From positions 1-38,228 of the forward strand of contig CALMYO010000033.1 of the NCBI GenBank assembly GCA_937873685.1: DNA of 38,228 nucleotides, given 5' to 3'. Below are positions 26,001 to 33,573 of this stretch, piece by piece. How positions within the stretch are numbered: the stretch's first letter is position 1; the number at the start of each line of letters is the position of its first letter. The DNA comes from an uncultured Paracoccaceae bacterium. Its GTDB lineage: Bacteria > Pseudomonadota > Alphaproteobacteria > Rhizobiales > Rhizobiaceae. The position numbers and the translations under genes are program-made. A model generated the notes under the pieces. That model saw only the letters and a program-made list of their open reading frames with translations. It had not been told where the DNA came from and ran no database searches.

Positions 26001-26203
26001 GAGCGCAATTCGCGCGCCGCGCGCCGGGTCGGCACGAAGATGGTGGCCGAGGCCAGCTTCAGCGGTTCGCCGCCATAGGCAAAACCTTCGACCAGATGGC
26101 CGTCGCACAAGGCGCTCGCAAGCGTCGGCAGGAAGGGTGCGCCTGCGGGGATCGACAGGACGCGCGGGATCCGGGTCGCGGCTTCAGGCGCAGGCACCGG
26201 CAA
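23089..26203 (-). pseudogene. addB: double-strand break repair protein AddB, frameshifted
   Basis: The partner of AddA. The 5' part (26203 to about 25000) encodes the N-terminal helicase-like half, and the 3' part (about 25000 to 23089) encodes the rest, with the nuclease motif SGRADRIDRLKDG...AILDYKTGTYPS. The two lie in different frames. The first frame reads VTPDRALPRVAALRHRG and stops at 24977; the second resumes as CRELQRFGIEADDSGG. Reading through needs a +1 shift near 25006. In relatives I expect roughly DRALARRVAAELxRxGI here, so about 14 nt seem missing. The total length (about 1,038 codons) is otherwise normal and both halves look well conserved. A real mutation, an assembly error or programmed shifting could each explain it. 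The start is TTG 26203 or GTG 26197, overlapping murU. Confidence 0.82.
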
Positions 26204-26915
26204 GCGCCTCGCGCACCACCGCCTCGGCGGGCGCGATGACGTCCGGCGTGCCGACGGTGATCCAGCGACCCGTCATCGGCATGCCAAACAGCCGGCCGGC
26301 GGCAATCGCCCGGTCGAAATGCCGGTTCAGCGAATGCGGCTCGGCGTCGAAACCGTCGAACAGCCGGGGGTGAAACAGGATGGCGCCGGCATAGACATAG
26401 CCCTCGCGCCCGCCCTTCGGTGCCCGCGCCAGCCGGCCTTCCCCATCCAGCAGGAAATCGGTTCCACCATCGTGTCCGGTCGCCTGGTCGAGGCTCGCCA
26501 GCATCAGCAATCCGTCCATCAGCGTGTCATCGAAGGCGGACGCCATGCGCGAAAGGTTCGCCTCGCCTTCGTCGATCCAGAAGGTGTCGGCATTGAGCAC
26601 GAAAAACGGCGCGCGTTCAAGCAAGGCGAGTGCGGCGACGACGCCGCCGCCGGAATCGAGCAGCCGCTCGCGCTCGTCCGAAATGGCGATCGCGGGACGT
26701 TCGCGGCGGGCCAGATGCGCGATCAACTGGTCGGGCAAGTAATGGACGTTGACGGCTGCGCGGTTGACGCCAACGCCCGCCAGCGCATCCAGCCCCCAGT
26801 CGATCAGCGGCTTGCCCGCGACCGGCACCAGAGGCTTCGGCATGGTCGCGGTGATCGGCCGCATGCGCATGCCGAGGCCTGCGGCCAGAACGACGGCCTG
26901 GCCGGGCATCGTCAT
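26184..26915 (-). CDS. murU: N-acetylmuramate alpha-1-phosphate uridylyltransferase-like nucleotidyltransferase
   Basis: A 243-residue sugar-1-phosphate nucleotidyltransferase. The N terminus has AVVLAAGLGMRMRPITATMP followed by KPLVPVAGKPLIDW, the nucleotide-binding and metal-binding signature; SGGGVVAAL and FFVLNADTFWI (catalytic Asp) follow. It lies directly after an AmgK-type kinase gene, the arrangement that in Pseudomonas putida and Caulobacter supplies UDP-MurNAc from recycled cell-wall MurNAc, bypassing MurA and de novo synthesis; MurU is therefore the best assignment over a general glucose-1-phosphate enzyme. The start ATG at 26915 overlaps the tsaE/amgK stop codon (ATGA); the end overlaps the addB start by about 20 nt. 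Confidence 0.88.
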   Translation of the reverse strand: MTMPGQAVVLAAGLGMRMRPITATMPKPLVPVAGKPLIDWGLDALAGVGVNRAAVNVHYLPDQLIAHLARRERPAIAISDERERLLDSGGGVVAALALLERAPFFVLNADTFWIDEGEANLSRMASAFDDTLMDGLLMLASLDQATGHDGGTDFLLDGEGRLARAPKGGREGYVYAGAILFHPRLFDGFDAEPHSLNRHFDRAIAAGRLFGMPMTGRWITVGTPDVIAPAEAVVREALAGACA

Positions 26916-28447
26916 GCAGCTTCCAGCCCCTGCAGCAAGCCGGCTTCCTCGCACCAGGCCTTGTACTCGGCGAGCACAGGGTGGGCGAGGCAGCGGGCAA
27001 GATAGGCCTGCATGCGCGGAAGATGCTGCAGGTACCCGGGCTTGCCGTCACGCAGGTTCAGCCGCACGAAGATGCCGAGGATCTTGGTGGCGCGCTGCGC
27101 CGCCAGGATCGCGTATTCCTCCAGGAAGGCGTCGCGGTCGAAACCGCCGCCGCGCGCTGCGACATAGCGTTCCACCAATTCGTGCTCCAGCGCCGCCGGC
27201 ACCGTGGCGCGCGCATCCTGCGCCAGCGAAGCGACGTCATAGGCGGCAGGCCCGATCATCGCGTCCTGGAAATCGATCAGGCCGATCCGGTCCAGACCGC
27301 CGCGGTCGTCCCGCCACAGGATGTTCGGTGAATGATAATCGCGCAGCACCAGCGTCTTCTCGGCTGACGCCAATCGGTCGATCAGCCGGTCCCACAACGC
27401 GACAAAGCTTTCGCGCGCCGCATCGCTGGCGGGCCTTCCGGTCATGCCGGGAAGGTACCAATCGGTCAGCAACGCGACCTCGATCTGCATCGCGCCGCGA
27501 TCGTAATCCGCAACAATGTGTTCCCCCGCACCCTCAACGGGCAGCGCCTTCGGCCACCGATGTTGGTGCAGTTCGGCCAGCAGGTTGACCGACGCGTGAT
27601 AGCGCTCCGGGATCGGCCGGCGTTCAGGGTCGAGGATGCCCTCGCCGCCGAGATGTTCGACCATCAGGATGCCGGCGTCGAGATCGGCCGCATGGATGAC
27701 GGGCGCACTGAAGCCTTGCGCCTTCAGCGCCCGGCCGACGGCGACAAAAGGCGTCACCGATTCGGCGAGATGGGCGATCTGGCTGTAGGGCTTGCCGTCG
27801 CGCACCGGCGGCCCGTCCGGCTGGCGCGGCGAATTCATGACGACCCGCGTCTCGCCGGCGAGCGTCGCCGTCTCGTAGGCTCGCATCGAGGCATCGCCGA
27901 ACAGGAACAGGCGATTGGCATCGCCCCAGCCATGCGCCGCAAGGAAGCCGCGGATGGCAAGCGACCGTTCGAGCCGCGCCATGAAAGCGGCAGGACCGGA
28001 GATTTCCGCCAGTCGCCCGCCCTGTGGCGGGATCGATAGCGTCACAAGCGCCATCGTCGACGGAAGGCGCGACGGCGCGCGCTCCGGCCATTCCACCAGC
28101 GCCGCTCCAGCCTCCAGCTCCTCGTCGATGGCGAGTTCGTCGACTTCCGCTTCCGACCCGATGCGATAAAGATCGACATGGGCGACCGGCAGACGCCCGC
28201 CATAGTGTTGCACCAGCGTGAAGGTCGGACTTGGAACCTCCAGCGTTTCATCCCCGGCAAGCGTACGCAAGATGGCGCGCGCAAGCGCTGTCTTGCCGGC
28301 GCCGAGATCGCCGCAGAGGCCGATCGTGTCACCTGTTTTCAGAGCAAGCGCCAGATCGTCGCCAAGCTGCGCCGTCGCGCGATCATCGGGGAGCGCAAGC
28401 CGTAGCGATGCCGGCGCCGTTCCTGAGACAGCGGCGGACCGCGTCAT
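26912..28447 (-). CDS. bifunctional TsaE - AmgK (N6-threonylcarbamoyladenosine ATPase fused to a MurNAc/GlcNAc kinase)
   Basis: A 511-residue fusion. Residues about 15-160 form TsaE, the ATPase needed for t6A37 modification of ANN-decoding tRNAs: Walker A CGDLGAGKTALARA, SPTFTLVQHY and HVDLYRIGSEAEVDEL. Residues about 170-511 form an aminoglycoside-phosphotransferase-fold kinase with VLRDYHSPNILW (catalytic Asp, HxxN) and LIDFQDAMIGPAAYDVASL (metal-binding Asp). The kinase best fits AmgK, the anomeric MurNAc kinase, because murU follows with a 4-nt overlap. This fusion is known in alphaproteobacteria. Why an essential tRNA-modification function and cell-wall recycling share one chain is unclear. 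The start ATG overlaps the stop codon of the upstream DivL-like kinase gene, so expression is coupled. Confidence 0.92.
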   Translation of the reverse strand: MTRSAAVSGTAPASLRLALPDDRATAQLGDDLALALKTGDTIGLCGDLGAGKTALARAILRTLAGDETLEVPSPTFTLVQHYGGRLPVAHVDLYRIGSEAEVDELAIDEELEAGAALVEWPERAPSRLPSTMALVTLSIPPQGGRLAEISGPAAFMARLERSLAIRGFLAAHGWGDANRLFLFGDASMRAYETATLAGETRVVMNSPRQPDGPPVRDGKPYSQIAHLAESVTPFVAVGRALKAQGFSAPVIHAADLDAGILMVEHLGGEGILDPERRPIPERYHASVNLLAELHQHRWPKALPVEGAGEHIVADYDRGAMQIEVALLTDWYLPGMTGRPASDAARESFVALWDRLIDRLASAEKTLVLRDYHSPNILWRDDRGGLDRIGLIDFQDAMIGPAAYDVASLAQDARATVPAALEHELVERYVAARGGGFDRDAFLEEYAILAAQRATKILGIFVRLNLRDGKPGYLQHLPRMQAYLARCLAHPVLAEYKAWCEEAGLLQGLEAA

Positions 28448-30942
28448 TGCGCCGCCTTCGACCAGCCGCGCGGCACGGCGGGAAAGCGGCAGGTTACAGC
28501 GGTTCCGCGCGGGCCGCTGTCGATGTCGACTGTGCCGCCATGCAGTTCGACGAATGAGCGCACGATTGAGAGCCCCAGCCCGGGACCGCGCCTGCGGCTG
28601 CCGCGAACGCTGCGCGAAAACCGGCCGAACACGTCGTCGCGCACGCTGTCGTCAATGCCGGGGCCGCTGTCGGTGACGGTGAAGGTCCATCCGTTCGGAT
28701 CGGCAGCGCAGACCAGTGAAACGCGGCTGCCGGCCGGCGCGAAATTCGATGCGTTGGACAGCAGGTTGAACAGGATCTGCCTGAGCCGCGCCTGGTCGGC
28801 CAGCATCAGCACCTGCGGCGGCGGCAGCTTGATGTCGAGCGCGATATCGTGCTCGTTCAGCTTCTCGCGTACGGGCTCCGCGGCCGCCTGCACGGTCTCG
28901 GCGATGTCGATCTCGGCGATGTCGAGTTCCATGATGCCGGCGTCGACAGTGGCGAGATCGAGCACGTTGTTGATGATGGTGAGCAGCGCGCCGGAGGAAA
29001 CGGCGATGTGATCGACATACTCGGCCTGACGAACATTCAACGGACCTGTGTCGCCCATCTGCAGCAACTCGGTGAAGCCGATGATGTTGGTGAGCGGCGA
29101 ACGCAACTCGTAGGAAACGTGCTGGACAAACTCGTCCTTCAGCCGATCGGCTTTCTGCAGCGCCTCATTGCGCTCGGTCAGCGCCCGCTCCACCTGCTCC
29201 GTGTCGGTGATGTCGATGAAGCTCAGCATCATCTGGCCGTTCGGGAGGGGCAGCAGCGACCAGGCGAAACTGCGGCCGTTATAGGAAAGTCGTCCCGCCT
29301 CCTGTTTGCGCGCCTCGTCGAAGCCGGTCACCGCGCCGACGAAGTGCGACCACGCTCCGGCTGCCTGGTCGCCGCAATGATTGGCGATGCGCGAGATGTG
29401 CGCGCCTTCACCCGCCAGGATCTCCGGCAGTGCGAAGAAATGGGCGAAGGCCGGATTGGCGAGCCGCACACGGCCGTCGGAGCCGAACACCACCACCGCT
29501 TCGGCGAGATTGTCCAGCGTTTCACCCTGCACATGCAGCAGCGTGTTGTAGCGGCTTTCCAGATCGAATTTCTCGGTCAGGTTCTCGAACACCCAGGTTA
29601 CGCCGCCCTTGGGATGGGGATTGGCGATGACACGCAATGTCTGGCCGTCGGGCAGGTGCCACCAGTGTTCCTGGCTTTCCATGGCGCGATAGGCGGAGAG
29701 CAGCGTCTCCTTCCACCGCCGCCAGTCCTGCTGTTCGGGCAGTCTCCCCTCCGAGCGCAGACGGTCGAGCAGCAATGCGTTGTCGGGATTGGATTCGACA
29801 AAGGCCTGATCGAGCTTCCACAATTTCTGGAAGGCGCTGTTGTGGAATTGCATGCGGCCTTCGCCATCGAACATCGCGATGGCGGTGTTGAGCTGGTCCA
29901 GCGTCTCGCGATGGCTGGCGATCGTCTTGTTGAGTTCGGCGCGCATGGCGTCGGTCTCGGAAATGTCGATGGCGAGCCCGGCCGAACCGTGCGGACCCGT
30001 GGCCTCGGTCACCGCAAAAAGTTTGCGGTCGCCGCCGACCACAGCTGACATTTCGCGTCGCGCCCAACCGTTGGCGGCGCGCTCGCGCTGCAGCGGTTCG
30101 CGCGCCTGAGCGGCAAACAGTTCGCGCTGTTCTGAGACCGCAGTGCGTGTGTCGGCAACGTCGACCGAGCGCGCATAGGCTGCGTTGGACCAGGTGATCT
30201 TGCCATCGCGATCGCGTATCCACACCGGCGAAGGCAATTTGTCGATCAGCGCGCGCAATGTGTCGGCGGTGGCGACCATCCGATCATAATCGAGCTTCAG
30301 CCGCGCATGTTCGTTGCGTTCGGCGCCAAGCGCCAGGAACCGGAGCACCGCGCTGCCGCCGGCAGTTCGGCCGGATATCTCCAGCGGTTGGCCTGATTGG
30401 GTCTCGGACAGGATGACAAACGGTTTCGCCTGTTCGCGCAGGCCCGACACGGCGGCGTCGAGGTTGGCCGCCGAGGCGGCGGTGAGCCAGCGTCCGAAAG
30501 CGAGAAAAGCGGCGCGTTCTTCCGGCACGCCGCTGTCGACGGGAAGCGAGCCGATGACAGCGGGTTTGGCCGACGTATCCGACCAGACAATGGCGCGCTG
30601 GCCCTCGGTGCGGGTCAGGGCCTCGGCGTTCTGCAAACGGGCGGTAAGGTCTGAAACGCGGTCGCGCAGGGATTCGATCTGCGCCGCCATGCGGCTGCGC
30701 TGCCGGATCAGCCAGGCAGCGGAAAGCAATGCGGCGCTCATCGCGCCGGCGAACATGGCGAACTGCACCACCTCGAAGGAGCCGAACGAAAGGCCGAGCG
30801 GTCCTTTCACCATCATGTCCTCCGCGGCATGGGAGACCGCCGGGAAGGCGCCTGAAACAGCCGCAGCCAATGCCGCGCCCCGCGCCGCGCCTGCTCCTTG
30901 AATGCTCGATCGCCGATAGCCCGGCTCGCCGCCATCCGGCAT
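28444..30942 (-). CDS. divL: DivL-like PAS-domain histidine-kinase homologue with Tyr at the phospho-acceptor site
   Basis: An 832-residue membrane protein. It has an N-terminal hydrophobic segment (about 22-40) and a membrane helix at about 58-79 (VQFAMFAGAMSAALLSAAWLI), then coiled coil. PAS-like domains follow around 225-330, 345-460 and 470-590 (including KLPSPVWIRDRDGKITWSNAAY and AEAVVVFGSDGRVRLANPAF). The dimerisation helix DEFVQHVSYELRSPLTNIIG has Tyr 611 where kinases have His. The ATPase domain has RQILFNLLSNASNFAP and GRRRxGPGLGLSI-type motifs (RRRGPGLGLSIV). Tyr at this site is the hallmark of DivL, which in Caulobacter controls CckA and hence CtrA. The ATG at 30942 has a GAGAGGG ribosome site. 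It heads the overlapping chain into tsaE/amgK, murU, addB and addA. Confidence 0.88.
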   Translation of the reverse strand: MPDGGEPGYRRSSIQGAGAARGAALAAAVSGAFPAVSHAAEDMMVKGPLGLSFGSFEVVQFAMFAGAMSAALLSAAWLIRQRSRMAAQIESLRDRVSDLTARLQNAEALTRTEGQRAIVWSDTSAKPAVIGSLPVDSGVPEERAAFLAFGRWLTAASAANLDAAVSGLREQAKPFVILSETQSGQPLEISGRTAGGSAVLRFLALGAERNEHARLKLDYDRMVATADTLRALIDKLPSPVWIRDRDGKITWSNAAYARSVDVADTRTAVSEQRELFAAQAREPLQRERAANGWARREMSAVVGGDRKLFAVTEATGPHGSAGLAIDISETDAMRAELNKTIASHRETLDQLNTAIAMFDGEGRMQFHNSAFQKLWKLDQAFVESNPDNALLLDRLRSEGRLPEQQDWRRWKETLLSAYRAMESQEHWWHLPDGQTLRVIANPHPKGGVTWVFENLTEKFDLESRYNTLLHVQGETLDNLAEAVVVFGSDGRVRLANPAFAHFFALPEILAGEGAHISRIANHCGDQAAGAWSHFVGAVTGFDEARKQEAGRLSYNGRSFAWSLLPLPNGQMMLSFIDITDTEQVERALTERNEALQKADRLKDEFVQHVSYELRSPLTNIIGFTELLQMGDTGPLNVRQAEYVDHIAVSSGALLTIINNVLDLATVDAGIMELDIAEIDIAETVQAAAEPVREKLNEHDIALDIKLPPPQVLMLADQARLRQILFNLLSNASNFAPAGSRVSLVCAADPNGWTFTVTDSGPGIDDSVRDDVFGRFSRSVRGSRRRGPGLGLSIVRSFVELHGGTVDIDSGPRGTAVTCRFPAVPRGWSKAAQ

Positions 30943-31123
30943 ATTTCGCCCTCTCGTGCCATCTGGCGCTCACGCGCCAAGCTCCGGAATCCGGAGCCAT
31001 GACCCCAGCACCGTCCCCGACGGCCGGACTTTTCGACGCGATACAAACGGAAATTTCCGGCCAAAGACGCCGCGAATCACCGCAATCTAGCCAACGGGTG
31101 AATCGCGGTGAAGCCAAAAAGGC

Positions 31124-31160
31124 AAAAAAAACGAGGCGCGACATCACAAGATGTCACGCC
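31124..31160 (-). terminator. Rho-independent terminator of ahcY
   Basis: An 11-bp stem (31135-31145 with 31150-31160, one G-U pair on the minus strand) around a 4-nt loop, followed on the minus strand by TCG and eight T residues (complement of 31124-31131). It begins 30 nt after the ahcY stop and separates ahcY from the divL-like gene, whose own promoter must lie in the remaining 180 nt. Confidence 0.93.
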
Positions 31161-31190
31161 CCCTAGATGTTGTGTATCGTTCTTGGGAAA

Positions 31191-32585
31191 TCAATATCTG
31201 TAGTGTTCTGCCTTGAACGGGCCAGTCTTTGAAACGCCGATGTAACCCGCCTGCTCTTCAGAAAGCTCGGTCAGCCGCACGCCGAGCTTGTCGAGATGCA
31301 ACTTGGCGACCTTTTCGTCGAGCGCTTTCGGCAGCACGTAAACCTCATGCCTGTAGTTTTCACCCTTGGTGAACAGCTCGATCTGCGCCAGCACCTGGTT
31401 GGTGAATGAGGCGCTCATCACGAAGGACGGGTGACCAGTCGCATTGCCGAGATTGAGCAGGCGGCCTTCCGACAGCAGGAGCATGCGGTTGCCCTTCGGG
31501 AACTCGATCATGTCGACCTGCGGCTTGATGTTGGTCCATTTCAGGTTCTTCAGCGCCGCGACCTGGATCTCGTTGTCGAAATGGCCGATGTTGCCGACGA
31601 TCGCCATGTCCTTCATCTCGCGCATGTGCTCGATGCGGATCACGTCCTTGTTGCCGGTGGTGGTGATGAAGATGTCGGCGCTCGACACCACATCCTCAAG
31701 CGTGACGACCTCGTAGCCGTCCATCGCCGCCTGCAGCGCGCAGATCGGGTCGATCTCGGTGACCTTGACGCGGGCGCCGGCGCCGCGCAGCGAAGCGGCC
31801 GATCCCTTGCCGACATCGCCATAGCCGGCGACGACGGCAACCTTGCCGGCCATCATCGTGTCGGTGGCGCGTCGGATGCCGTCGACCAGCGATTCCTTGC
31901 AGCCGTACTTGTTGTCGAATTTCGACTTGGTGACGCTGTCGTTGACGTTGATCGCCGGGAAGGGAAGCAGGCCCTTCTTCTGTAGCTGGTATAGGCGGTT
32001 GACGCCGGTGGTCGTCTCCTCGGTTACGCCGCGGATCGCATGGCGCTGCTTGACGAACCAGCCGGGCGAAGCGGCCATGCGCTTCCTGATCTTGGCGAAC
32101 AGGATCTCCTCTTCTTCCGAGTCGGCATGCGACAGCACATCCTCGCCCTCTTCGGCGCGGGCGCCGAGCAGGATGTACATCGTGGCGTCGCCGCCATCGT
32201 CGAGGATCATGTTGGAATAGCCGCCATCGGGCCATTGGAAGATTGCGTCGGTGTAGGTCCAGTAGTCCTCGAGGCTTTCGCCCTTGACCGCGAAGACCGG
32301 CGTGCCGGTCGCGGCGATCGCGGCGGCGGCGTGATCTTGGGTTGAGAAGATGTTGCACGAGGCCCAGCGCACATCTGCGCCGAGCGCCTTCAACGTCTCG
32401 ATCAGCACGGCCGTCTGGATCGTCATGTGCAGCGAACCGGTGATGCGGGCGCCCTTGAGCGGCCTGGATTCGCCGAACTCGGCGCGACAGGCCATGAGGC
32501 CCGGCATTTCGGTTTCGGCGATGTCGATTTCCTTGCGGCCGAATTCGGCAAGCGCGATGTCTGCGACGACGTAATCCTGCGTCAT
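31191..32585 (-). CDS. ahcY: adenosylhomocysteinase (S-adenosyl-L-homocysteine hydrolase)
   Basis: Cleaves S-adenosylhomocysteine to adenosine and homocysteine, removing the inhibitor left by methyltransferases. The 464-residue NAD-dependent enzyme is of normal length for proteobacteria, with the about 40-residue insertion typical of the long form. Visible: [18 protein letters not shown] (substrate), [20 protein letters not shown] (catalytic Lys, Asp), [19 protein letters not shown] (NAD binding), GHFDNEIQ, and the conserved C-terminal Lys and Tyr ([10 protein letters not shown]). The start has AGGAGA 6 nt upstream. It is a single-gene unit with its own promoter and terminator. A palindromic candidate operator sits immediately upstream of the promoter. 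Confidence 0.98.
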   Translation of the reverse strand: MTQDYVVADIALAEFGRKEIDIAETEMPGLMACRAEFGESRPLKGARITGSLHMTIQTAVLIETLKALGADVRWASCNIFSTQDHAAAAIAATGTPVFAVKGESLEDYWTYTDAIFQWPDGGYSNMILDDGGDATMYILLGARAEEGEDVLSHADSEEEEILFAKIRKRMAASPGWFVKQRHAIRGVTEETTTGVNRLYQLQKKGLLPFPAINVNDSVTKSKFDNKYGCKESLVDGIRRATDTMMAGKVAVVAGYGDVGKGSAASLRGAGARVKVTEIDPICALQAAMDGYEVVTLEDVVSSADIFITTTGNKDVIRIEHMREMKDMAIVGNIGHFDNEIQVAALKNLKWTNIKPQVDMIEFPKGNRMLLLSEGRLLNLGNATGHPSFVMSASFTNQVLAQIELFTKGENYRHEVYVLPKALDEKVAKLHLDKLGVRLTELSEEQAGYIGVSKTGPFKAEHYRY

Positions 32586-32638
32586 GTGCTGTCTCCTGGA
32601 ATGGGCGGCGCGCCAAATGTCGGCGCGGATTGGCGCGG

Positions 32639-32667
32639 CCTATATCAAAGCCTGTCATTCAGGGCAA
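32639..32667 (-). promoter_or_regulatory. sigma-70-type promoter of ahcY
   Basis: On the minus strand TTGCCC (32667-32662), a 17-nt spacer and TATAGG (32644-32639) form a plausible housekeeping promoter 54 nt upstream of the ahcY start. The -35 match is moderate, which would suit an activated promoter. Confidence 0.5.
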
Positions 32668-32673
32668 TCGGAT

Positions 32674-32689
32674 ATAAAGAAATCTTTAT
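32674..32689 (-). promoter_or_regulatory. palindromic operator candidate upstream of ahcY
   Basis: ATAAAGA (32674-32680), two bases, TCTTTAT (32683-32689): a perfect 7-2-7 inverted repeat in a GC-rich background. It ends 6 nt upstream of the -35 box, an activator-like position. Inverted repeats of this ATAAAGA/TCTTTAT kind are expected for regulators of the methionine/SAH cycle, but I cannot name the regulator with certainty. Confidence 0.5.
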
Positions 32690-32713
32690 TCCTGCATGTC
32701 CACGGAAAGTCGT

Positions 32714-33013
32714 TCAGGCCTCTTCGCCGAACCGTTCGGCGATCAGCATTTCGATCGCCGCCATGACGTCGGCGGCCTCGGGGCCGCTTGCAATGACCCG
32801 AATCGCGCTTCCCGGAGCGGCGGCGAGCATCATCAGGTCGAGGATTGAACCGCCGTCGACGCGCAACCCTTCCTTCTCCACTTCCACCCTTGCGTTATAG
32901 CCGGAGACGAGCTGGACGAACTTGGCGGAGGCGCGCGCATGCAGGCCGCGCTTGTTGACGATGGCGATGTCGCGTTCCAGGGCGGTGGCGCCAGGCAGGC
33001 AGGCATCGTTCAT
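32714..33013 (-). CDS. ptsH: phosphocarrier protein HPr
   Basis: A small phosphotransfer protein of the PTS, 99 residues. His 25 in NKRGLHARASAKFV is the site phosphorylated from EI (His 15 of the standard numbering); Ser 56 in VDGGSILDLMML corresponds to Ser 46, the target of HPr kinase. In rhizobia this HPr is part of a regulatory PTS without sugar permeases. It overlaps the end of manX by 4 nt (ATGA) and is the second gene of the pair. It has a slightly extended N terminus compared with enteric HPr. The kinase gene hprK that normally accompanies this pair is not in the cluster, although its target serine is retained. Confidence 0.97.
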   Translation of the reverse strand: MNDACLPGATALERDIAIVNKRGLHARASAKFVQLVSGYNARVEVEKEGLRVDGGSILDLMMLAAAPGSAIRVIASGPEAADVMAAIEMLIAERFGEEA

Positions 33014-33411
33014 TTGCCGGCCAGGACCTGGCTTGCGACGTTGATGTACTTGCGACCGGCCTCCTGTGCTTCGCCGAGCGCGGCGGCCATGGGCGCGGAA
33101 GCGCGCACGCCGGCAAGCTTGATCAGCATCGGCAGGTTCATGCCGGCGATCACCTCCACCCGTCCGGCATCCATCACCGAAATGGCCAGGTTGGATGGGG
33201 TTCCGCCGAACATGTCGGTGACGATGATCACACCGGCGCCGGTGTCGGCGCGCGCCACCGCCTCGATGATGTCGCGGCGTCGCTGCTCGATATCGTCCTC
33301 AGCGCCGATCGACACGGTCTCGAACGCCTCCTGGGGACCGACGACATGTTCCACGGCCGCGCGGAACTCATCCGCAAGCTGGCCATGCGTGACAAGCACG
33401 AGCCCGATCAT
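33010..33411 (-). CDS. manX: PTS EIIA component of the mannose family
   Basis: A soluble regulatory EIIA protein of 133 residues. The N terminus MIGLVLVTHGQLADEF carries the phospho-acceptor His 9; VIIVTDMFGGTPSNLA is the conserved EIIA-Man core. No EIIB, EIIC or EIID is nearby, as is usual in alphaproteobacteria, where this protein receives phosphate from HPr and signals rather than transports. The start ATG at 33411 gives the family length; an in-frame extension upstream is ignored. It is coupled to ptsH by a 4-nt overlap. In most rhizobia hprK immediately precedes it and chvG precedes hprK; here 162 nt of non-coding sequence with a terminator and a candidate promoter separate chvG from manX. 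Confidence 0.95.
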   Translation of the reverse strand: MIGLVLVTHGQLADEFRAAVEHVVGPQEAFETVSIGAEDDIEQRRRDIIEAVARADTGAGVIIVTDMFGGTPSNLAISVMDAGRVEVIAGMNLPMLIKLAGVRASAPMAAALGEAQEAGRKYINVASQVLAGK

Positions 33412-33492
33412 TTGCTGGAGTTCTCCCGTCGCCGCGACCAATGGCATTCGCACGGCCGCTTCTGCTTCTTGTTGCACTGCGGCAAGTCGCGC

Positions 33493-33520
33493 ATCTTGTC
33501 ATCGTGACGCCCGATTTCAA
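33493..33520 (-). promoter_or_regulatory. candidate promoter of manX-ptsH
   Basis: On the minus strand TTGAAA (33520-33515), a 16-nt spacer and CAAGAT (33498-33493), about 80 nt upstream of the manX start and just beyond the chvG terminator. The -10 is a weak match, so this is a suggestion only. Confidence 0.35.
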
Positions 33521-33521
33521 G

Positions 33522-33569
33522 CAAAAAATACTCGAGCGGGGCGCGACAATGGGCGCATGCCCCGCGAGT
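33522..33569 (-). terminator. terminator after chvG
   Basis: Just after the chvG stop, GCGGGGC (33536-33542) pairs with GCCCCGC (33559-33565); the stem is extended by ACTC/GAGT (33530-33533 with 33566-33569) across a 2-nt bulge. On the minus strand six T residues follow (complement of 33523-33528). It occupies the place where hprK would be expected. Confidence 0.7.
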
Positions 33570-33573
33570 GCGG

